Positions 23,411 to 36,838 are shown, numbered from the stretch's first letter. The stretch is DNA of 49,110 nucleotides from a bacterium (GCA_027319095.1 DAHVNW010000006.1:18162-67271), one strand, 5' to 3'. Program-made: numbers and translations. Notes: generated from the sequence alone by a model not told the origin.

Positions 23411-24319
23411 ATGGAAGAAAAAGAAAAACGCATTAAAAAAAATGTTTTGGGAAGAGGACTCGGGGCCCTTTTAACCGACGTTTTAAATCAAAACAATGAC
23501 CGCCCGCCTTTAGAAAAGGAATTTTCAGTGTTCGAAATAGATATAAATAAGATAAATACCGGCATTTATCAACCAAGGCAGTATTTTGACGAGGATAAGC
23601 TCGCGGAATTAAAAAGTTCTATCAAAGAAAACGGGATAATTCAGCCATTGATAGTAGCTAAATCCAAAAAAGACGGCGAATATGATTTAATAGCCGGCGA
23701 AAGAAGATACAGGGCGGCAAAAGAACTTAAGTTTCAAAAAGTTCCCGCAATCATTAAAGACGTTGCGGGAGTTATCGCCCTTGAAATTGCGCTTATAGAA
23801 AACATACAAAGGCAGGATTTAAACGTTATAGAGGAGGCAAACTGCTATCTAAGGCTTATAGAAGAATTTAAATTGACCCATGAGGAACTTTCGGTTAAGG
23901 TTGGCAAGGACAGGGCTACCATAAGCAACATGATAAGGCTCCTTGCTCTGCCGGATGAAATTAAAAAGGAACTTGTTTGCGGTAAAATTTCTCCGTCGCA
24001 TGCAAGAAACCTTGTCGGTCTTTCAGACGATGAAGCAAGCATGCTCCTTAGCGCTATTTCCGGGAAAAAGTTAAACGTCCGGGAAACGGAACGCATAGCA
24101 AAAGAATATAGATTAAAAAAGAACAAACAAAAACCGGAAAAGGATTTGTCTATTTTTTCCCAGATTAAAAGTTATGAAAATGAATTATTGGAAGCGCTTC
24201 AAACAAAAGTTGCGATTGACTACAAAAGCAAAGGTCCCGAAATAAAGGGCAAAATATGGATAGAATTTTATTCGTCGGAAGAACTTGAAAGAATAATCGA
24301 AACAATAAACAGAAAATAA
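23411..24319 (+). CDS. parB: Chromosome-partitioning protein ParB/Spo0J
   Basis: A 302-aa ParB. LGRGLGALL near residue 13 stimulates ParA, YQPRQYFDEDKLAELKSSI starts the CTPase/ParB domain, LIAGERRYRAAKEL is the arginine patch that binds CTP, and KVGKDRATISNMIRLLALPD is the parS-reading helix-turn-helix. The C-terminal part is the dimerisation domain. Two parS sites occur in the window. Confidence 0.96.
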   Translation: MEEKEKRIKKNVLGRGLGALLTDVLNQNNDRPPLEKEFSVFEIDINKINTGIYQPRQYFDEDKLAELKSSIKENGIIQPLIVAKSKKDGEYDLIAGERRYRAAKELKFQKVPAIIKDVAGVIALEIALIENIQRQDLNVIEEANCYLRLIEEFKLTHEELSVKVGKDRATISNMIRLLALPDEIKKELVCGKISPSHARNLVGLSDDEASMLLSAISGKKLNVRETERIAKEYRLKKNKQKPEKDLSIFSQIKSYENELLEALQTKVAIDYKSKGPEIKGKIWIEFYSSEELERIIETINRK

Positions 24320-24334
24320 TTATTATATGAATAT

Positions 24335-24760
24335 ATGGATGAATTAGTTATAACCTGGAACGGCCTTTTATTCGAAGCCGTATCTTTTTTGATATTTACA
24401 TATCTTTTAAACCTTTTTTTGTTCAAACCTATAAAAAAAATCTTAAAGGAGAGAAAAGACATAGAAAACTGCGGCAATGAAAACAGAAAATATTTCGAAG
24501 ACTTAACAAATAAATTATATGAGAATGCAGAGCATGAAAAAAAGAAGTTAAAAATTGAAATAAATAAAATAAAAAAAGATTACGGAAACGAAGCCTCAAA
24601 CGAGGCGCACAGGATTGTTTTATATGCAAAAAATGAAGGGATTCTGATGTCCGATAATATGATTAAAAAATTCGGTAAAGAAAAAAACGCGATTATGGAG
24701 GATTATAAATCAAGCGTAGGCGAAATGGCAAATTTGATATATAAAAAAATTTTAGACTAA
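24335..24760 (+). CDS. atpF: ATP synthase F0 subunit b (b' type)
   Basis: A 141-aa stator protein with one N-terminal membrane helix (LLFEAVSFLIFTYLLNLFLF) followed by a long charged coiled coil. It is 15 nt after parB and 18 nt before a second b-like gene. Two b-type genes in a row form a heterodimeric b/b' stalk, as in many Deltaproteobacteria and photosynthetic bacteria. The shorter protein here is called b'; which is b and which b' is not certain. Confidence 0.85.
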   Translation: MDELVITWNGLLFEAVSFLIFTYLLNLFLFKPIKKILKERKDIENCGNENRKYFEDLTNKLYENAEHEKKKLKIEINKIKKDYGNEASNEAHRIVLYAKNEGILMSDNMIKKFGKEKNAIMEDYKSSVGEMANLIYKKILD

Positions 24761-24778
24761 TATTAAATAATTAAATAT

Positions 24779-25267
24779 ATGAATCTTTTTTGGCGGATAT
24801 TCGATACGGTCTTATTAGCCGCAGGCATTGCTTTTATTTATATAAAATACGGAACGCCGTTTTTCGGAAAAAGGAAAAGCGGGATAGAAGCAGCCTTGAC
24901 TAAAGCCAAGGAATACGAAAAACAAGCTAAGGCCTTGTATGAGGAAGCGAAAAAAGATGTTGGAAAAACCAAATCGGAAATAGCGGAAATTAAAAAAGAA
25001 GCCATCAAAGAAGCTGCTTTAGAAAAAGAAAAAATATTGGAAGACGCTAAAAAGTCTGCGGAAAAGATTTTAGACGATTATATAAAACAGGCAAAATCGG
25101 AAATAGACAACCAAAAAAGGCAGTTATTCGAAGAAACTTTAAATATGTCTTTTAAAGCAGTGCATGACATTCTTGAAAAAGAAATAAATACTGAAACATT
25201 TTTAAAAATAAACGATAACATGCTTAAACTTCAAGAGGAAGCATTTGCAAAACAATCAAATAAGTAA
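24779..25267 (+). CDS. atpF: ATP synthase F0 subunit b
   Basis: A 162-aa peripheral stalk subunit: membrane helix WRIFDTVLLAAGIAFIYIKY (residues 5-24), then a continuous Ala/Glu/Lys-rich coiled coil (AKEYEKQAKALYEEAKKD and onward) and a C-terminal part that contacts delta. Its 3' end overlaps atpH by 23 bp, implying coupled translation. Confidence 0.9.
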   Translation: MNLFWRIFDTVLLAAGIAFIYIKYGTPFFGKRKSGIEAALTKAKEYEKQAKALYEEAKKDVGKTKSEIAEIKKEAIKEAALEKEKILEDAKKSAEKILDDYIKQAKSEIDNQKRQLFEETLNMSFKAVHDILEKEINTETFLKINDNMLKLQEEAFAKQSNK

Positions 25268-25805
25268 AAGATATGCTTCGGCTATTTTTGAAATTGCAAT
25301 GCAATTTGGAACAGCCGGGCAAATTTTTAAAAACCTCGAAGATCTTACCTTTTTCTGTTACGACCAACTCTGCCTCAAAGAATTTCTTTCCCAAATATAT
25401 ATAAACAAGAAAGAAAGATTTGATGTTGTAGATTTAATAGGAAAGAAGCTGTCGTTCAACAAATATTTTATAAATTTTGTCCATCTTTTAATAGAAGACG
25501 AAAGAATCGGATATTTGCCGAAAATTTTGAGCGAATATTCAATATTGATGGACCGATTTTTAAATATATTGAGAGTAAAAGTAGTTTCTGCAAAAGAATT
25601 AAAACCCGAAGAAAAAGAAACGATAAAAAATATTATACAAAAACATTTTAATAAAACAGCCAATATAAAGTCTGAGATTAACGAAAAAATAATAGCCGGC
25701 TACATAATAAATATCGATAACGTATTATATGACGCCAGCATAAAAACTATGACGGATAATCTTTATAATTATTTAAGGAAAGAGGCTTATATCTATGGCG
25801 GTTAA
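25245..25805 (+). CDS. atpH: ATP synthase F1 subunit delta
   Basis: A 186-aa delta (OSCP) subunit: [15 protein letters not shown] at the N terminus, helical N-domain, and the C-terminal [20 protein letters not shown] with [11 protein letters not shown] typical of the family. It starts at a TTG inside atpF with AAGAGGAAG 5 nt upstream, and overlaps atpA by 11 bp. It joins the b stalk to the alpha/beta head. Confidence 0.92.
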   Translation: MQNNQISKRYASAIFEIAMQFGTAGQIFKNLEDLTFFCYDQLCLKEFLSQIYINKKERFDVVDLIGKKLSFNKYFINFVHLLIEDERIGYLPKILSEYSILMDRFLNILRVKVVSAKELKPEEKETIKNIIQKHFNKTANIKSEINEKIIAGYIINIDNVLYDASIKTMTDNLYNYLRKEAYIYGG

Positions 25806-27306
25806 GGCTTCGGAAATTACGGATATAATAAAAAGTAAAATAATATCTTATACGAAAAATGTCGATATTAGCGAAACGGGAATTGTTTTATCGGTAGGCG
25901 ACAACGTCGCCAAAATTTACGGCATAAAAAATGCGATGATAGGAGAAATGCTTGAATTTTCCCCCGACGTTTACGGTTACGTTTTAAATTTGGAAGAAGA
26001 CAATGCGGGGGTTATCGTATTAGGAGAAGAATTTTTAGTAAAAGAAGGCGACACTGTAAAAAGAACCGGAAAAATTATAGAGGTTCCGGTGGGGATGGGA
26101 ATCCTGGGAAGAGTTTTAGACGGACTGGGAAGGCCGATAGACGGAAAAAACCCTATAAAAGCGGAGCAATATTACCCTATCGAAAGAAAAGCGCCAGGCA
26201 TAATACAGAGAAAAAAGGTAAACGAACCTTTATATACTGGAATTAAAGTTATAGACGCTTTAATACCTATAGGAAGAGGGCAGAGAGAACTTATAATAGG
26301 GGACAGACAGACGGGAAAAACTGCAATAGCCATAGATACCATATTAAACCAGAAAGATTCCGGGGTTTATTGTATTTATGTGGGAATAGGACAAAAACAG
26401 TCGAGTATTTCGTTTATTTACGACAGGCTTATGAGCTCAGGGGCTATGAAATATACGGCAATAATTGCGGCTAATGCGAGCGAACCGGCTGCGCTCCAAT
26501 ATTTTGCGCCTTATACCGGAGCCACTATGGCTGAATATTTTAGGGATAACGGCAAACATTGCCTTATAATATACGACGATTTATCCAAGCATGCGGTTGC
26601 ATACAGGGAACTTTCCCTGCTTCTCAGGAGGCCTCCGGGAAGGGAAGCATATCCGGGCGACGTATTTTATCTTCACTCGAGATTATTGGAAAGGGCGGCT
26701 AAACTGAACGACGCACACGGCGGTGGATCGCTTACTGCCCTGCCGATTATAGAAACGCAGGCGGGAGACGTTTCGGCATATATTCCTACCAACGTCATAT
26801 CTATTACGGACGGGCAGATATTTTTGGAAACAGACTTGTTTTATGCAGGAACAAGGCCTGCAGTTAATGCAGGACTTTCTGTTTCCAGGGTGGGGGGAGA
26901 CGCTCAAATTAAGGCTATGAAACAAGTTTCGGGCGGGCTCAGGCTTTCTTTGGCTCAATACAGGGAATTAGCAGCTTTTTCCCAATTCGGCGCGGATTTA
27001 GATAAAACTACGCGGGAAATGCTTGCGCGAGGTAGAATGATGTCAGAAATACTTAAGCAGCCGCAATACTCTCCGATGCCTGTAGAAAAGGAGACCGTCA
27101 TATTGTTTGCCGTAGACAAAGGCTATTTGCATGAATATAAACTGTCTTCCATAAAAAAATACGAGAAAGAGCTTTTGTCGTATATAGAAAATAATAACCC
27201 CGAAATTTATGAAAGCATTAGGGGGAAAAAGACAATCGACGATGAACTTAAAATTAATCTTATAGCCGCCCTCGATAAATTTAAAAATATTTTTACGGAA
27301 GACTGA
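25795..27306 (+). CDS. atpA: ATP synthase F1 subunit alpha
   Basis: A 503-aa alpha subunit. [17 protein letters not shown] holds the non-catalytic Walker A site, [20 protein letters not shown] the Walker B region, and [20 protein letters not shown] the conserved segment before the C-terminal helical domain. Standard length. It overlaps atpH and lies 2 nt before atpG. Confidence 0.98.
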   Translation: MAVKASEITDIIKSKIISYTKNVDISETGIVLSVGDNVAKIYGIKNAMIGEMLEFSPDVYGYVLNLEEDNAGVIVLGEEFLVKEGDTVKRTGKIIEVPVGMGILGRVLDGLGRPIDGKNPIKAEQYYPIERKAPGIIQRKKVNEPLYTGIKVIDALIPIGRGQRELIIGDRQTGKTAIAIDTILNQKDSGVYCIYVGIGQKQSSISFIYDRLMSSGAMKYTAIIAANASEPAALQYFAPYTGATMAEYFRDNGKHCLIIYDDLSKHAVAYRELSLLLRRPPGREAYPGDVFYLHSRLLERAAKLNDAHGGGSLTALPIIETQAGDVSAYIPTNVISITDGQIFLETDLFYAGTRPAVNAGLSVSRVGGDAQIKAMKQVSGGLRLSLAQYRELAAFSQFGADLDKTTREMLARGRMMSEILKQPQYSPMPVEKETVILFAVDKGYLHEYKLSSIKKYEKELLSYIENNNPEIYESIRGKKTIDDELKINLIAALDKFKNIFTED

Positions 27307-27308
27307 TT

Positions 27309-29643
<2,335 letters not shown>

Positions 29644-29650
29644 ATAAAGT

Positions 29651-29896
29651 ATGCTTCTTAATTTAAGGGTAGCTAATAAAAAAAAGCTGGTTTTCGAGGG
29701 AGAGGCGGATTTTTGCGAAATTCCGACAGAGGCGGGTATAGAAGGGATTATGCCGAAGCATATAAATTTTATCGCTAATCTGGCTCCAGGGAAAATAAAA
29801 TATAAAACCGGCAAAAAAATAAACGAAATTGATACGGCAGGGGGAGGGTTCGTCGAAGTCAGTAACGACAATATAAATATTTTGCTTGATTCCTGA
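29651..29896 (+). CDS. atpC: ATP synthase F1 subunit epsilon, short form
   Basis: An 81-aa protein with only the N-terminal beta-sandwich of epsilon (LNLRVANKKKLVFEGEADFC, then TEAGIEGIMPKHINFIANLA and GGGFVEVSNDNINILLDS). The C-terminal two-helix arm, which in longer epsilons (130-140 aa) inhibits ATP hydrolysis, is missing, and no frame continues it after the stop. Short epsilons are known in some lineages, so this is probably natural. It lies 7 nt after atpD. Confidence 0.9.
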   Translation: MLLNLRVANKKKLVFEGEADFCEIPTEAGIEGIMPKHINFIANLAPGKIKYKTGKKINEIDTAGGGFVEVSNDNINILLDS

Positions 29897-29975
29897 TTGA
29901 TATTTTGATTTAAAAATATTAATATATTAACTTAATAAACTAATCGCAAAATAATATAAAATAATATCGCAAAAA

Positions 29976-31241
29976 ATGATAGATATTAAGCTTATCAGGG
30001 AACAGAGAGAATACGTTAAGAAGGAGATGGAAAAGCTTTTTGTGCCAGTCCCTATCGATGAAATTTTTGAACTAGACGAATCTAAAAGAAAACTTATATA
30101 CGATTCCGAATGTTTAAGAAATACAAGAAAAATACTTTCCAAGGAAATAGCTTCCGAAAAAGACGAAGAAATAATAGCGGCAAAAAAAAATGAAGTAAAA
30201 AAAATTAACGATTTAATTAAACTTCAGGAAGATGAATTAAGCGCTTTCGAAGAAAGACTTAATTTGTTAATGTTGAATGTTCCTAATTTACCGGCTGCAG
30301 AAGTGCCAGTCTGCAAAGACGAAAACGGGAATACCGCGATCGCATATTTCAACGAAAGGAAAAAGTTTAGTTTTGAACCTAAAACCCATTATTATATAGG
30401 ACAGAAAAGAGACCTGATAGATTTCGAAAGAGGAGTTAAAATCTCGGGAACGCGGTTTTATATTCTCAAAAAGGGTCTTGCTAAACTGCAAAGGGCGCTC
30501 ATTAATTTTATGCTTGACGTCCATATTAATTATCACGATTACGAAGAAGTTTACCCGCCGTTTATGGTTAACGAAGAATGTTTAACAGGAACGGGTCAGT
30601 TGCCAAAATTTTCGGATAATCTATATAAAGACGAAGATTCGGGGCTTTGGTTCGTTCCCACCGCCGAAGTTCCGGTAACTAATATGTATAGGAACGAAGT
30701 GCTCAGCATAGAAAAACTTCCTATAAAACATGTCGCCTATACCGCATGTTTTAGGAAGGAACAACTATCTGCCGGCAAAGACACAAAAGGAATAAAAAGA
30801 GGGCATCAGTTCGATAAGGTAGAAATAGTAAAAATTGCAACGCCGGAAACAGCTAAGGAAGAATTATCGGGGCTTATAGCCGATGCGCAGGATATACTTA
30901 ACAGACTTGACATTCCCCACAGGCTTGTCCAAATATGTACCGGAGATTTAAGCTTTACCGCAAGCGAAAAATACGACATAGAGGTTTTCGCTCCCGGAAT
31001 AAACGAATGGCTCGAAGTAAGTTCCTGTTCTAATTTCGGCTCTTTTCAAGCAAGAAGAGCAAATATAAAATTTAAAAGGGATAAAAACTCCAAAGCCGAA
31101 TTTGTCGCTACGCTTAACGGTTCAGGACTTGCCTTGCCAAGAGTTATGATTGCCGTTATAGAAAACTATCAAACGGAAGACGGTTATATAAAAATTCCGG
31201 ATGCTTTAAAAACATATTTTGGACATGACGAGTTTATTTAA
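29976..31241 (+). CDS. serS: Seryl-tRNA synthetase
   Basis: A 421-aa class II synthetase. The N-terminal coiled-coil arm spans about residues 25-100, followed by motif 2 (TACFRKEQLSAGKDTKGI) with GHQFDKVEIVKIA and motif 3 (NGSGLALPRVMIAVIENYQ). It charges tRNA-Ser and also supplies Ser-tRNA-Sec where selenocysteine is used. It lies 79 nt after atpC and 9 nt before ftsK. Confidence 0.97.
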   Translation: MIDIKLIREQREYVKKEMEKLFVPVPIDEIFELDESKRKLIYDSECLRNTRKILSKEIASEKDEEIIAAKKNEVKKINDLIKLQEDELSAFEERLNLLMLNVPNLPAAEVPVCKDENGNTAIAYFNERKKFSFEPKTHYYIGQKRDLIDFERGVKISGTRFYILKKGLAKLQRALINFMLDVHINYHDYEEVYPPFMVNEECLTGTGQLPKFSDNLYKDEDSGLWFVPTAEVPVTNMYRNEVLSIEKLPIKHVAYTACFRKEQLSAGKDTKGIKRGHQFDKVEIVKIATPETAKEELSGLIADAQDILNRLDIPHRLVQICTGDLSFTASEKYDIEVFAPGINEWLEVSSCSNFGSFQARRANIKFKRDKNSKAEFVATLNGSGLALPRVMIAVIENYQTEDGYIKIPDALKTYFGHDEFI

Positions 31242-31250
31242 GAAATAATC

Positions 31251-33458
31251 ATGGCAAACCGTAAAAAAATAATATGGGGAGTTATAATTACATTTTTTTC
31301 GGCTTACTCCATATTATCCCTTTATTCATATAATATACTTCAACAGACCTTTAATTCATATTCAATTTCTACTGTTAGCAAGAACAATTGGGGAGGATAT
31401 TTCGGCGGGGTTTTGTCTAATTACCTGCTGGCCGTTTTCGGCCTTGTTTCTTTTCCTGTAATATTTCTGCTACTAATCTCCGGTTTATTTTTAATACTTA
31501 ACAGACCGTTAATTAAAAAATTTTACTCAGGAGTTTTAATCGGCCTGCTGGCGCTTTCCATATTTTTATACAGATTATTTCCCAAGGTTTCATACCATGG
31601 ATATTTAGTATCGGGGGGGGGATTTCTAGGAAGAGAACTATACGGCTTTCTTTTTAAATTTTTCGGCGAAGCCGGAACTATAATAATAATTATATTGCTT
31701 TTCCTGTCAGCATTTTATATTTTTTTTAAGAAGTTTAACCCGGAACAAATAAAAGCTTTTTATGATTATATATTTAATTTGTCAAAGGTAGATATAAGGA
31801 AAATTAAATGGTTGGATCTTAATTCGCGATTAGTCGGGTTAAAAGCATTTTTTTCGGCTTTAAAACTTAAATTTGAAAAAAGGAAAGGGCTTAAAAAAAG
31901 AAAAAAAAGTTTTGTCATTAATAAAGAGCTGTTTGGCGGAACGAGAGAGGAACTTATTAGCGATTTGGAAACTAAAACGGAAGCTGGAACCTCAAGTTTA
32001 ACCGGCAGCGCTATAATGGAGAAAGACGTCTCATTCGACTTTATAGACGACAGGGATTCGAAAATTCCTCCGATTTCATTATTGATGAATAAAGACGGAA
32101 TGCTTAGAGATTTTCAAAAGCCCGATAAAATGTCTTTGCTCGGCAATGCGCCGTTAATCGAAAAAAAACTTATGGATTTCGGGGTCAAAGGCAAGATTGT
32201 AGGTATAAATCCTGGTCCTATCGTAACCATGTACGAATTCGAACCGGCAAGCGGCGTCAAAATCGGAAAAATTTTATCACTTTCCGAGGAACTGACTATG
32301 GCTTTAAAATCGAAACCGGTACGAATAACCGGCGTAATAGAAGGTAAATCTGCGGTAGGCATCGAGGTTCCTAACAACAGAAGGGAGACCGTTTTATTTT
32401 CGGAAATTTTAAATTCTAAAGATTTCATCGATTCTAAATCCCTGCTTACCATAGTTCTCGGTAAAAATATTATGGGGAAAAACATGGTCTTCGATATTGC
32501 CAAAGCGCCGCATCTGTTAATCGCCGGTGCTACCGGAGCAGGAAAGAGCGTATTTATAAATACTTTAGTAATGAGCCTTCTTTTTAAGGCGACTTACGAA
32601 GAACTTAACTTTTTAATGATAGACCCTAAAAGATTGGAACTGACGCCTTTCGAAAATTTGCCTCATTTAATTAGCGACGTGGTTTACGATGTAAAAAAGG
32701 CGGATATAGCGCTTAAGTGGGCTGTTTCGGAAATGGAGGATAGATACAGAATACTTCAGGCCGAAGGAGTTAAAAATATCGAACAGTTTAACGAAAAATC
32801 CAAAAAAAAAGGCTTAAAATTCATGTCTTACTTGGTTATTATAATAGACGAATTAAGCGATTTAATGCTGATGAGTCCGAAAGACGTCGAAACTTCTATA
32901 ATAAGGCTTTCCCAGATGGCCAGAGCATGCGGCATCCATCTTGTAATCGCCACCCAGCGGCCGTCAGTTAACGTAGTAACGGGCGTTATTAAAGCAAATA
33001 TGCCGTCCCGCATATCTTTTTTAGTTTCGTCGAAAGTCGATTCGAGAACAATATTGGATTCAAATGGCGCAGAAGAACTTCTCGGAAGCGGCGATATGTT
33101 ATTTATGCCTTCGGGACAAGGAAAATTAATAAGGATACACGGCTCTTATATATCGGAAGAGGAAACTAAAACCGTGTTGGATTTTATATTGAAAAAAAAT
33201 CTACCTTCCCAAAAAAACGAAAAACTAATAAATGAATTTGACAATGCGGGTAATTTTGATAGAATAATTACGGATGACCCGGACGATGAAATATACAACG
33301 AAGTATTAAATTTCGTACGTTTGGAAGAAGACGGCGAAAATATTTCCATATCCTACGTCCAGAGAAGATTTAGGATAGGTTTTAACAGGGCGGCGAGAAT
33401 TATAGAAAAATTGCAAAATGAAGGAATTTTAACAAAGAAAAGGAGAGCAGCAAAATGA
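31251..33458 (+). CDS. ftsK: DNA translocase FtsK/SpoIIIE
   Basis: A 735-aa FtsK: four N-terminal membrane helices (about residues 5-27, 50-75, 85-105 and 130-155), a Lys-rich linker and the motor domain. Walker A is LIAGATGAGKSVFINTLVM (about residue 424), Walker B is YLVIIIDELSDLM, and ATQRPSVNVVTGVIKAN is conserved. The C-terminal winged-helix gamma domain (QRRFRIGFNRAARIIEKLQN) reads the KOPS orientation sequences. It moves chromosome ends through the division septum. It overlaps lolA by 4 bp. Confidence 0.96.
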   Translation: MANRKKIIWGVIITFFSAYSILSLYSYNILQQTFNSYSISTVSKNNWGGYFGGVLSNYLLAVFGLVSFPVIFLLLISGLFLILNRPLIKKFYSGVLIGLLALSIFLYRLFPKVSYHGYLVSGGGFLGRELYGFLFKFFGEAGTIIIIILLFLSAFYIFFKKFNPEQIKAFYDYIFNLSKVDIRKIKWLDLNSRLVGLKAFFSALKLKFEKRKGLKKRKKSFVINKELFGGTREELISDLETKTEAGTSSLTGSAIMEKDVSFDFIDDRDSKIPPISLLMNKDGMLRDFQKPDKMSLLGNAPLIEKKLMDFGVKGKIVGINPGPIVTMYEFEPASGVKIGKILSLSEELTMALKSKPVRITGVIEGKSAVGIEVPNNRRETVLFSEILNSKDFIDSKSLLTIVLGKNIMGKNMVFDIAKAPHLLIAGATGAGKSVFINTLVMSLLFKATYEELNFLMIDPKRLELTPFENLPHLISDVVYDVKKADIALKWAVSEMEDRYRILQAEGVKNIEQFNEKSKKKGLKFMSYLVIIIDELSDLMLMSPKDVETSIIRLSQMARACGIHLVIATQRPSVNVVTGVIKANMPSRISFLVSSKVDSRTILDSNGAEELLGSGDMLFMPSGQGKLIRIHGSYISEEETKTVLDFILKKNLPSQKNEKLINEFDNAGNFDRIITDDPDDEIYNEVLNFVRLEEDGENISISYVQRRFRIGFNRAARIIEKLQNEGILTKKRRAAK

Positions 33459-34159
33459 AAAAAATAGCGCCGACAATCTTATCTATAAAATTTTTGATTT
33501 TAATTGCCTTTTTTCATTTAGTTTATCTGTCATATTTCGTTCCAAAAGTTTACAGTATGCCTCTTAAGTATGCCGGAACTGTCCGTAAAATAGAGGAAAA
33601 ATACAAAAACGTCCGCTCCATAAAGGCATATTTTTATCAGAAGGAAATTATTCCCGGATATTCGCAGAACATGGTTTTTAAAGGCTATTTTTATTATAGG
33701 CGCAATAATCATGAAGGCAGGACATGGGGGATGGCCTGGATTTACGAATATCCATTTCATAAGCGTCAGGTCTTAAAGAACGGCAGACTTTATATCGTAA
33801 ACGACAAGATAAAAAAAGTTACGGTAATAAACGTAGGGGAAGAAAGAGGCGGATTTCCTCCTAACGTGATCGAAGTTATAGGCGGTTTGACCAAATATTT
33901 TAAGGTGGAAAATATTTATAAGAATCCGGCTTCAAGACAAATAGTTCTTGTACTCAGACCTATAAAAATGCAAAGGGCAAAAAAGATATACGTCGGTTTC
34001 GGCGATAAAAACCTTAAAATAAAGTCATTGAAAATTCTTACGTATCAAGGACAGACAATAAAATTTAAATACAAACGTGTTAAAATTAACGCAAACATAA
34101 GCGGCAAGGTTTTTAATACCGATTTTCCTTCTTATTATAAAATAATAAAATCAAACTAA
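33455..34159 (+). CDS. lolA: LolA-like outer-membrane lipoprotein carrier
   Basis: A 234-aa exported protein. The N-terminal hydrophobic stretch (FLILIAFFHLVYLSYFV) is a signal peptide or anchor. IEEKYKNVRSIKAYFYQKEI begins the LolA half-barrel, AWIYEYPFHKRQVLKNGRLY is the conserved hydrophobic-pocket strand pair, and the rest is beta-rich. It would carry lipoproteins across the periplasm to the outer membrane. It overlaps ftsK by 4 bp (ATGA), a pairing common in Deltaproteobacteria. Confidence 0.88.
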   Translation: MKKIAPTILSIKFLILIAFFHLVYLSYFVPKVYSMPLKYAGTVRKIEEKYKNVRSIKAYFYQKEIIPGYSQNMVFKGYFYYRRNNHEGRTWGMAWIYEYPFHKRQVLKNGRLYIVNDKIKKVTVINVGEERGGFPPNVIEVIGGLTKYFKVENIYKNPASRQIVLVLRPIKMQRAKKIYVGFGDKNLKIKSLKILTYQGQTIKFKYKRVKINANISGKVFNTDFPSYYKIIKSN

Positions 34160-34188
34160 TTTTAAGTTTTAAGCCGGAGAAATTCATT

Positions 34189-34674
34189 ATGCCTTCTTTC
34201 GATATAGTATCAAAAGCCGATATGCAGGAAGTGGACAACGCTATAAATCAAGCCATGAAAGAAATCGGCGGACGATACGATTTTAAGGGTTCTAAAAGCG
34301 ACATTAAAAGGCAGGATAATATAGTTACCTTACTCGGCGACGACGACTATAAGCTAACGGCAGTCATAGATATATTCAAAGGCAAGCTGATAAAACGCGG
34401 CGTTTCCGTAAAATTTCTCAATTTTAAAAAAAAGGAAGAGGCGTCTAAAGGGATGATGCGGCAGGAAGTTGAAATTAAGGAGGGCATCGACAAAGAGTCG
34501 TCGAAAAAAATTATTCAGGAAATAAAGAAAACGGCCCCGAGAGCCGGCGTCGAAAACCTAAAAGACCATTTGAGAGTCAGTTCTAAATCTAAAGACGAGC
34601 TTCAAGGGATAATTTCCCGTTTGAAAACCTTTCCGTTGGATTTAGAGCTTTCATATATAAACTTTAGAGATTAA
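34189..34674 (+). CDS. yajQ: YajQ-family nucleotide-binding protein
   Basis: A 161-aa protein matching YajQ: MPSFDIVSKADMQEVDNAIN, then EIGGRYDFKGSKSDI and a C-terminal LKTFPLDLELSYINFRD. Two ferredoxin-like domains bind RNA or nucleotides; a Xanthomonas homologue binds cyclic di-GMP. Length matches the family norm. Its role here is unknown. It is followed by a 7-bp hairpin (34708-34726) and then by the glnB promoter region. Confidence 0.95.
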   Translation: MPSFDIVSKADMQEVDNAINQAMKEIGGRYDFKGSKSDIKRQDNIVTLLGDDDYKLTAVIDIFKGKLIKRGVSVKFLNFKKKEEASKGMMRQEVEIKEGIDKESSKKIIQEIKKTAPRAGVENLKDHLRVSSKSKDELQGIISRLKTFPLDLELSYINFRD

Positions 34675-34739
34675 TTCTTGCCCAATTTTTAAGCATTAAT
34701 TTTTTTATTGCATATTTTTTATGCAAAATATATAAATAA

Positions 34740-35165
<426 letters not shown>

Positions 35166-35222
35166 TTTTATAATAAATTATATTAAATCAATTAATTAAT
35201 TTTAAAAATTTTTGGAGGACAA

Positions 35223-36635
35223 ATGACCGAAAACGAAGTAACGCAATTTATCAAAGAAAATGAAATTAAGTTCGCAGACGTAAAATTTTGCGATTTATTG
35301 GGGACATGGCAGCATTTTACCGTGCCTGTAAGCGAAGTCTCTAAAGATATTTTTAAAGAAGGTTTTGGATTCGACGGCTCCAGCATAAGAGGATGGCAGG
35401 CGATAGACGCTTCCGATATGCTTATAATTCCCGACGCTTCTACTGCTGTTGTAGATAATTTTATAGAGGCAAAAACTTTATCCTTAATATGCAATATTAA
35501 AGACCCAATAACGGGAAAATATTATGAAAGAGATCCGCGTTTCATAGCCCAAAAAGCGGAAAAATATTTAAAGTCCACAGGCATTGCCGATACGGCTTAT
35601 TTTGGACCGGAAGCGGAATTTTTTATTTTCGACGACATTAGATACGACCAGACGGCAAATAGCGGGTATTACTACATAGATTCCGAAGAAGGGATATGGA
35701 ATACGGGAAGGGAAGAAGTGCCTAATCTCGGCCATAAACCGAGGCATAAAGAAGGTTATTTCCCGGTTTCTCCGATAGATACCCAGACCGACATTAGAAA
35801 CGAAATGGCTTTGGAACTTCAAAACGTAGGCATTAGGGTTGAAGCGGCGCACCATGAAGTCGCTACCGGCGGTCAGGCGGAAATCGATATGAGGTTTAAT
35901 TCTTTAACCTCTATGGGCGACAATTTTATGTGGTTTAAATACATAATTAAGAACGTCGCAAGAAGATACGATAAAACCGCAACTTTTATGCCGAAGCCGC
36001 TTTTCGGGGACAACGGCTCAGGCATGCATATACATCAGTCTTTATGGAAAAACGGACAGCCTCTTTTTGCGGGAAAAGAATATGCGGGTTTGTCCGAAAT
36101 GGGACTTTACTATATAGGCGGAATATTAAAGCACGCCAAAGCATTATGCGCATTTACCAATCCTACAACCAATTCTTATAAGAGATTAGTTCCCGGATTC
36201 GAAGCACCAGTAAATTTTGTTTATTCGTCGAGAAACAGAAGCGCCGCAATTAGAATACCAATGTATTCTTCTTCGCCGAAGACAAAAAGAATAGAATACC
36301 GGACGCCGGATCCTACCGCAAACGGATACCTTGCTTTTTCGGCATTGCTTATGGCAGGATTGGACGGCATTAAAAATAAAACAAAGCCCGGCAATCCCGT
36401 CGATAAAGATTTGTTCACGCTGTCTAAAAAAGAACTTAAAAATATTCCCGTTGCACCGGGTTCATTAGAAGAGGCATTAAGGGAACTCGAAAAAGACCAT
36501 AAGTTCTTGCTTGAAGGGGGAGTTTTTACGGAAGAATTAATACAGGCTTGGATTGAACGCAAAATGGAAAACGACGTCAATCCAGTCCGTATGAGGCCGG
36601 TTCCTTATGAATTTGCGTTGTATTACGACGTTTAA
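35223..36635 (+). CDS. glnA: Glutamine synthetase type I
   Basis: A 470-aa GSI enzyme making glutamine from glutamate, ammonia and [18 protein letters not shown] and [11 protein letters not shown] mark the N-terminal half, [20 protein letters not shown] and GMHIHQSLW the active site, and [20 protein letters not shown] the later ligands. At residue 398, where regulated GSI enzymes have the adenylylated Tyr (NLYDLP-type context), this protein reads [11 protein letters not shown]: Phe replaces Tyr. The rest of the loop ([15 protein letters not shown]) is conserved. AMP-based control by GlnE should thus be absent. A terminator follows. Confidence 0.97.
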   Translation: MTENEVTQFIKENEIKFADVKFCDLLGTWQHFTVPVSEVSKDIFKEGFGFDGSSIRGWQAIDASDMLIIPDASTAVVDNFIEAKTLSLICNIKDPITGKYYERDPRFIAQKAEKYLKSTGIADTAYFGPEAEFFIFDDIRYDQTANSGYYYIDSEEGIWNTGREEVPNLGHKPRHKEGYFPVSPIDTQTDIRNEMALELQNVGIRVEAAHHEVATGGQAEIDMRFNSLTSMGDNFMWFKYIIKNVARRYDKTATFMPKPLFGDNGSGMHIHQSLWKNGQPLFAGKEYAGLSEMGLYYIGGILKHAKALCAFTNPTTNSYKRLVPGFEAPVNFVYSSRNRSAAIRIPMYSSSPKTKRIEYRTPDPTANGYLAFSALLMAGLDGIKNKTKPGNPVDKDLFTLSKKELKNIPVAPGSLEEALRELEKDHKFLLEGGVFTEELIQAWIERKMENDVNPVRMRPVPYEFALYYDV

Positions 36636-36682
36636 TGCATAAAATAATAAAATAAACATAAACTTTTACAAGCATACAAAAT

Positions 36683-36738
36683 AATAAGAAGACAAAACTA
36701 ATATAATTATAATAGTTTTGTCTTCTTATTTGCTTTTT
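36683..36738 (+). terminator. Rho-independent terminator of glnBA
   Basis: An exact 18-bp stem (36683-36700 with 36713-36730), 12-nt loop, then TGCTTTTTTG. Confidence 0.9.
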
Positions 36739-36838
36739 TGAATAATATTGTTTATAATCTGCATAACAGTATTTTAAAAATTAAAAAAGTAAAAGATTAA
36801 AGGATGTCTATTTTATGTATTATGCTAACTGAATAAAC

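Noticed and set aside
34708-34726. Terminator after yajQ
   Set aside because: A 7-bp stem TTGCATA/TATGCAA exists but the T-run is in the loop rather than after the stem; not convincing as a terminator.
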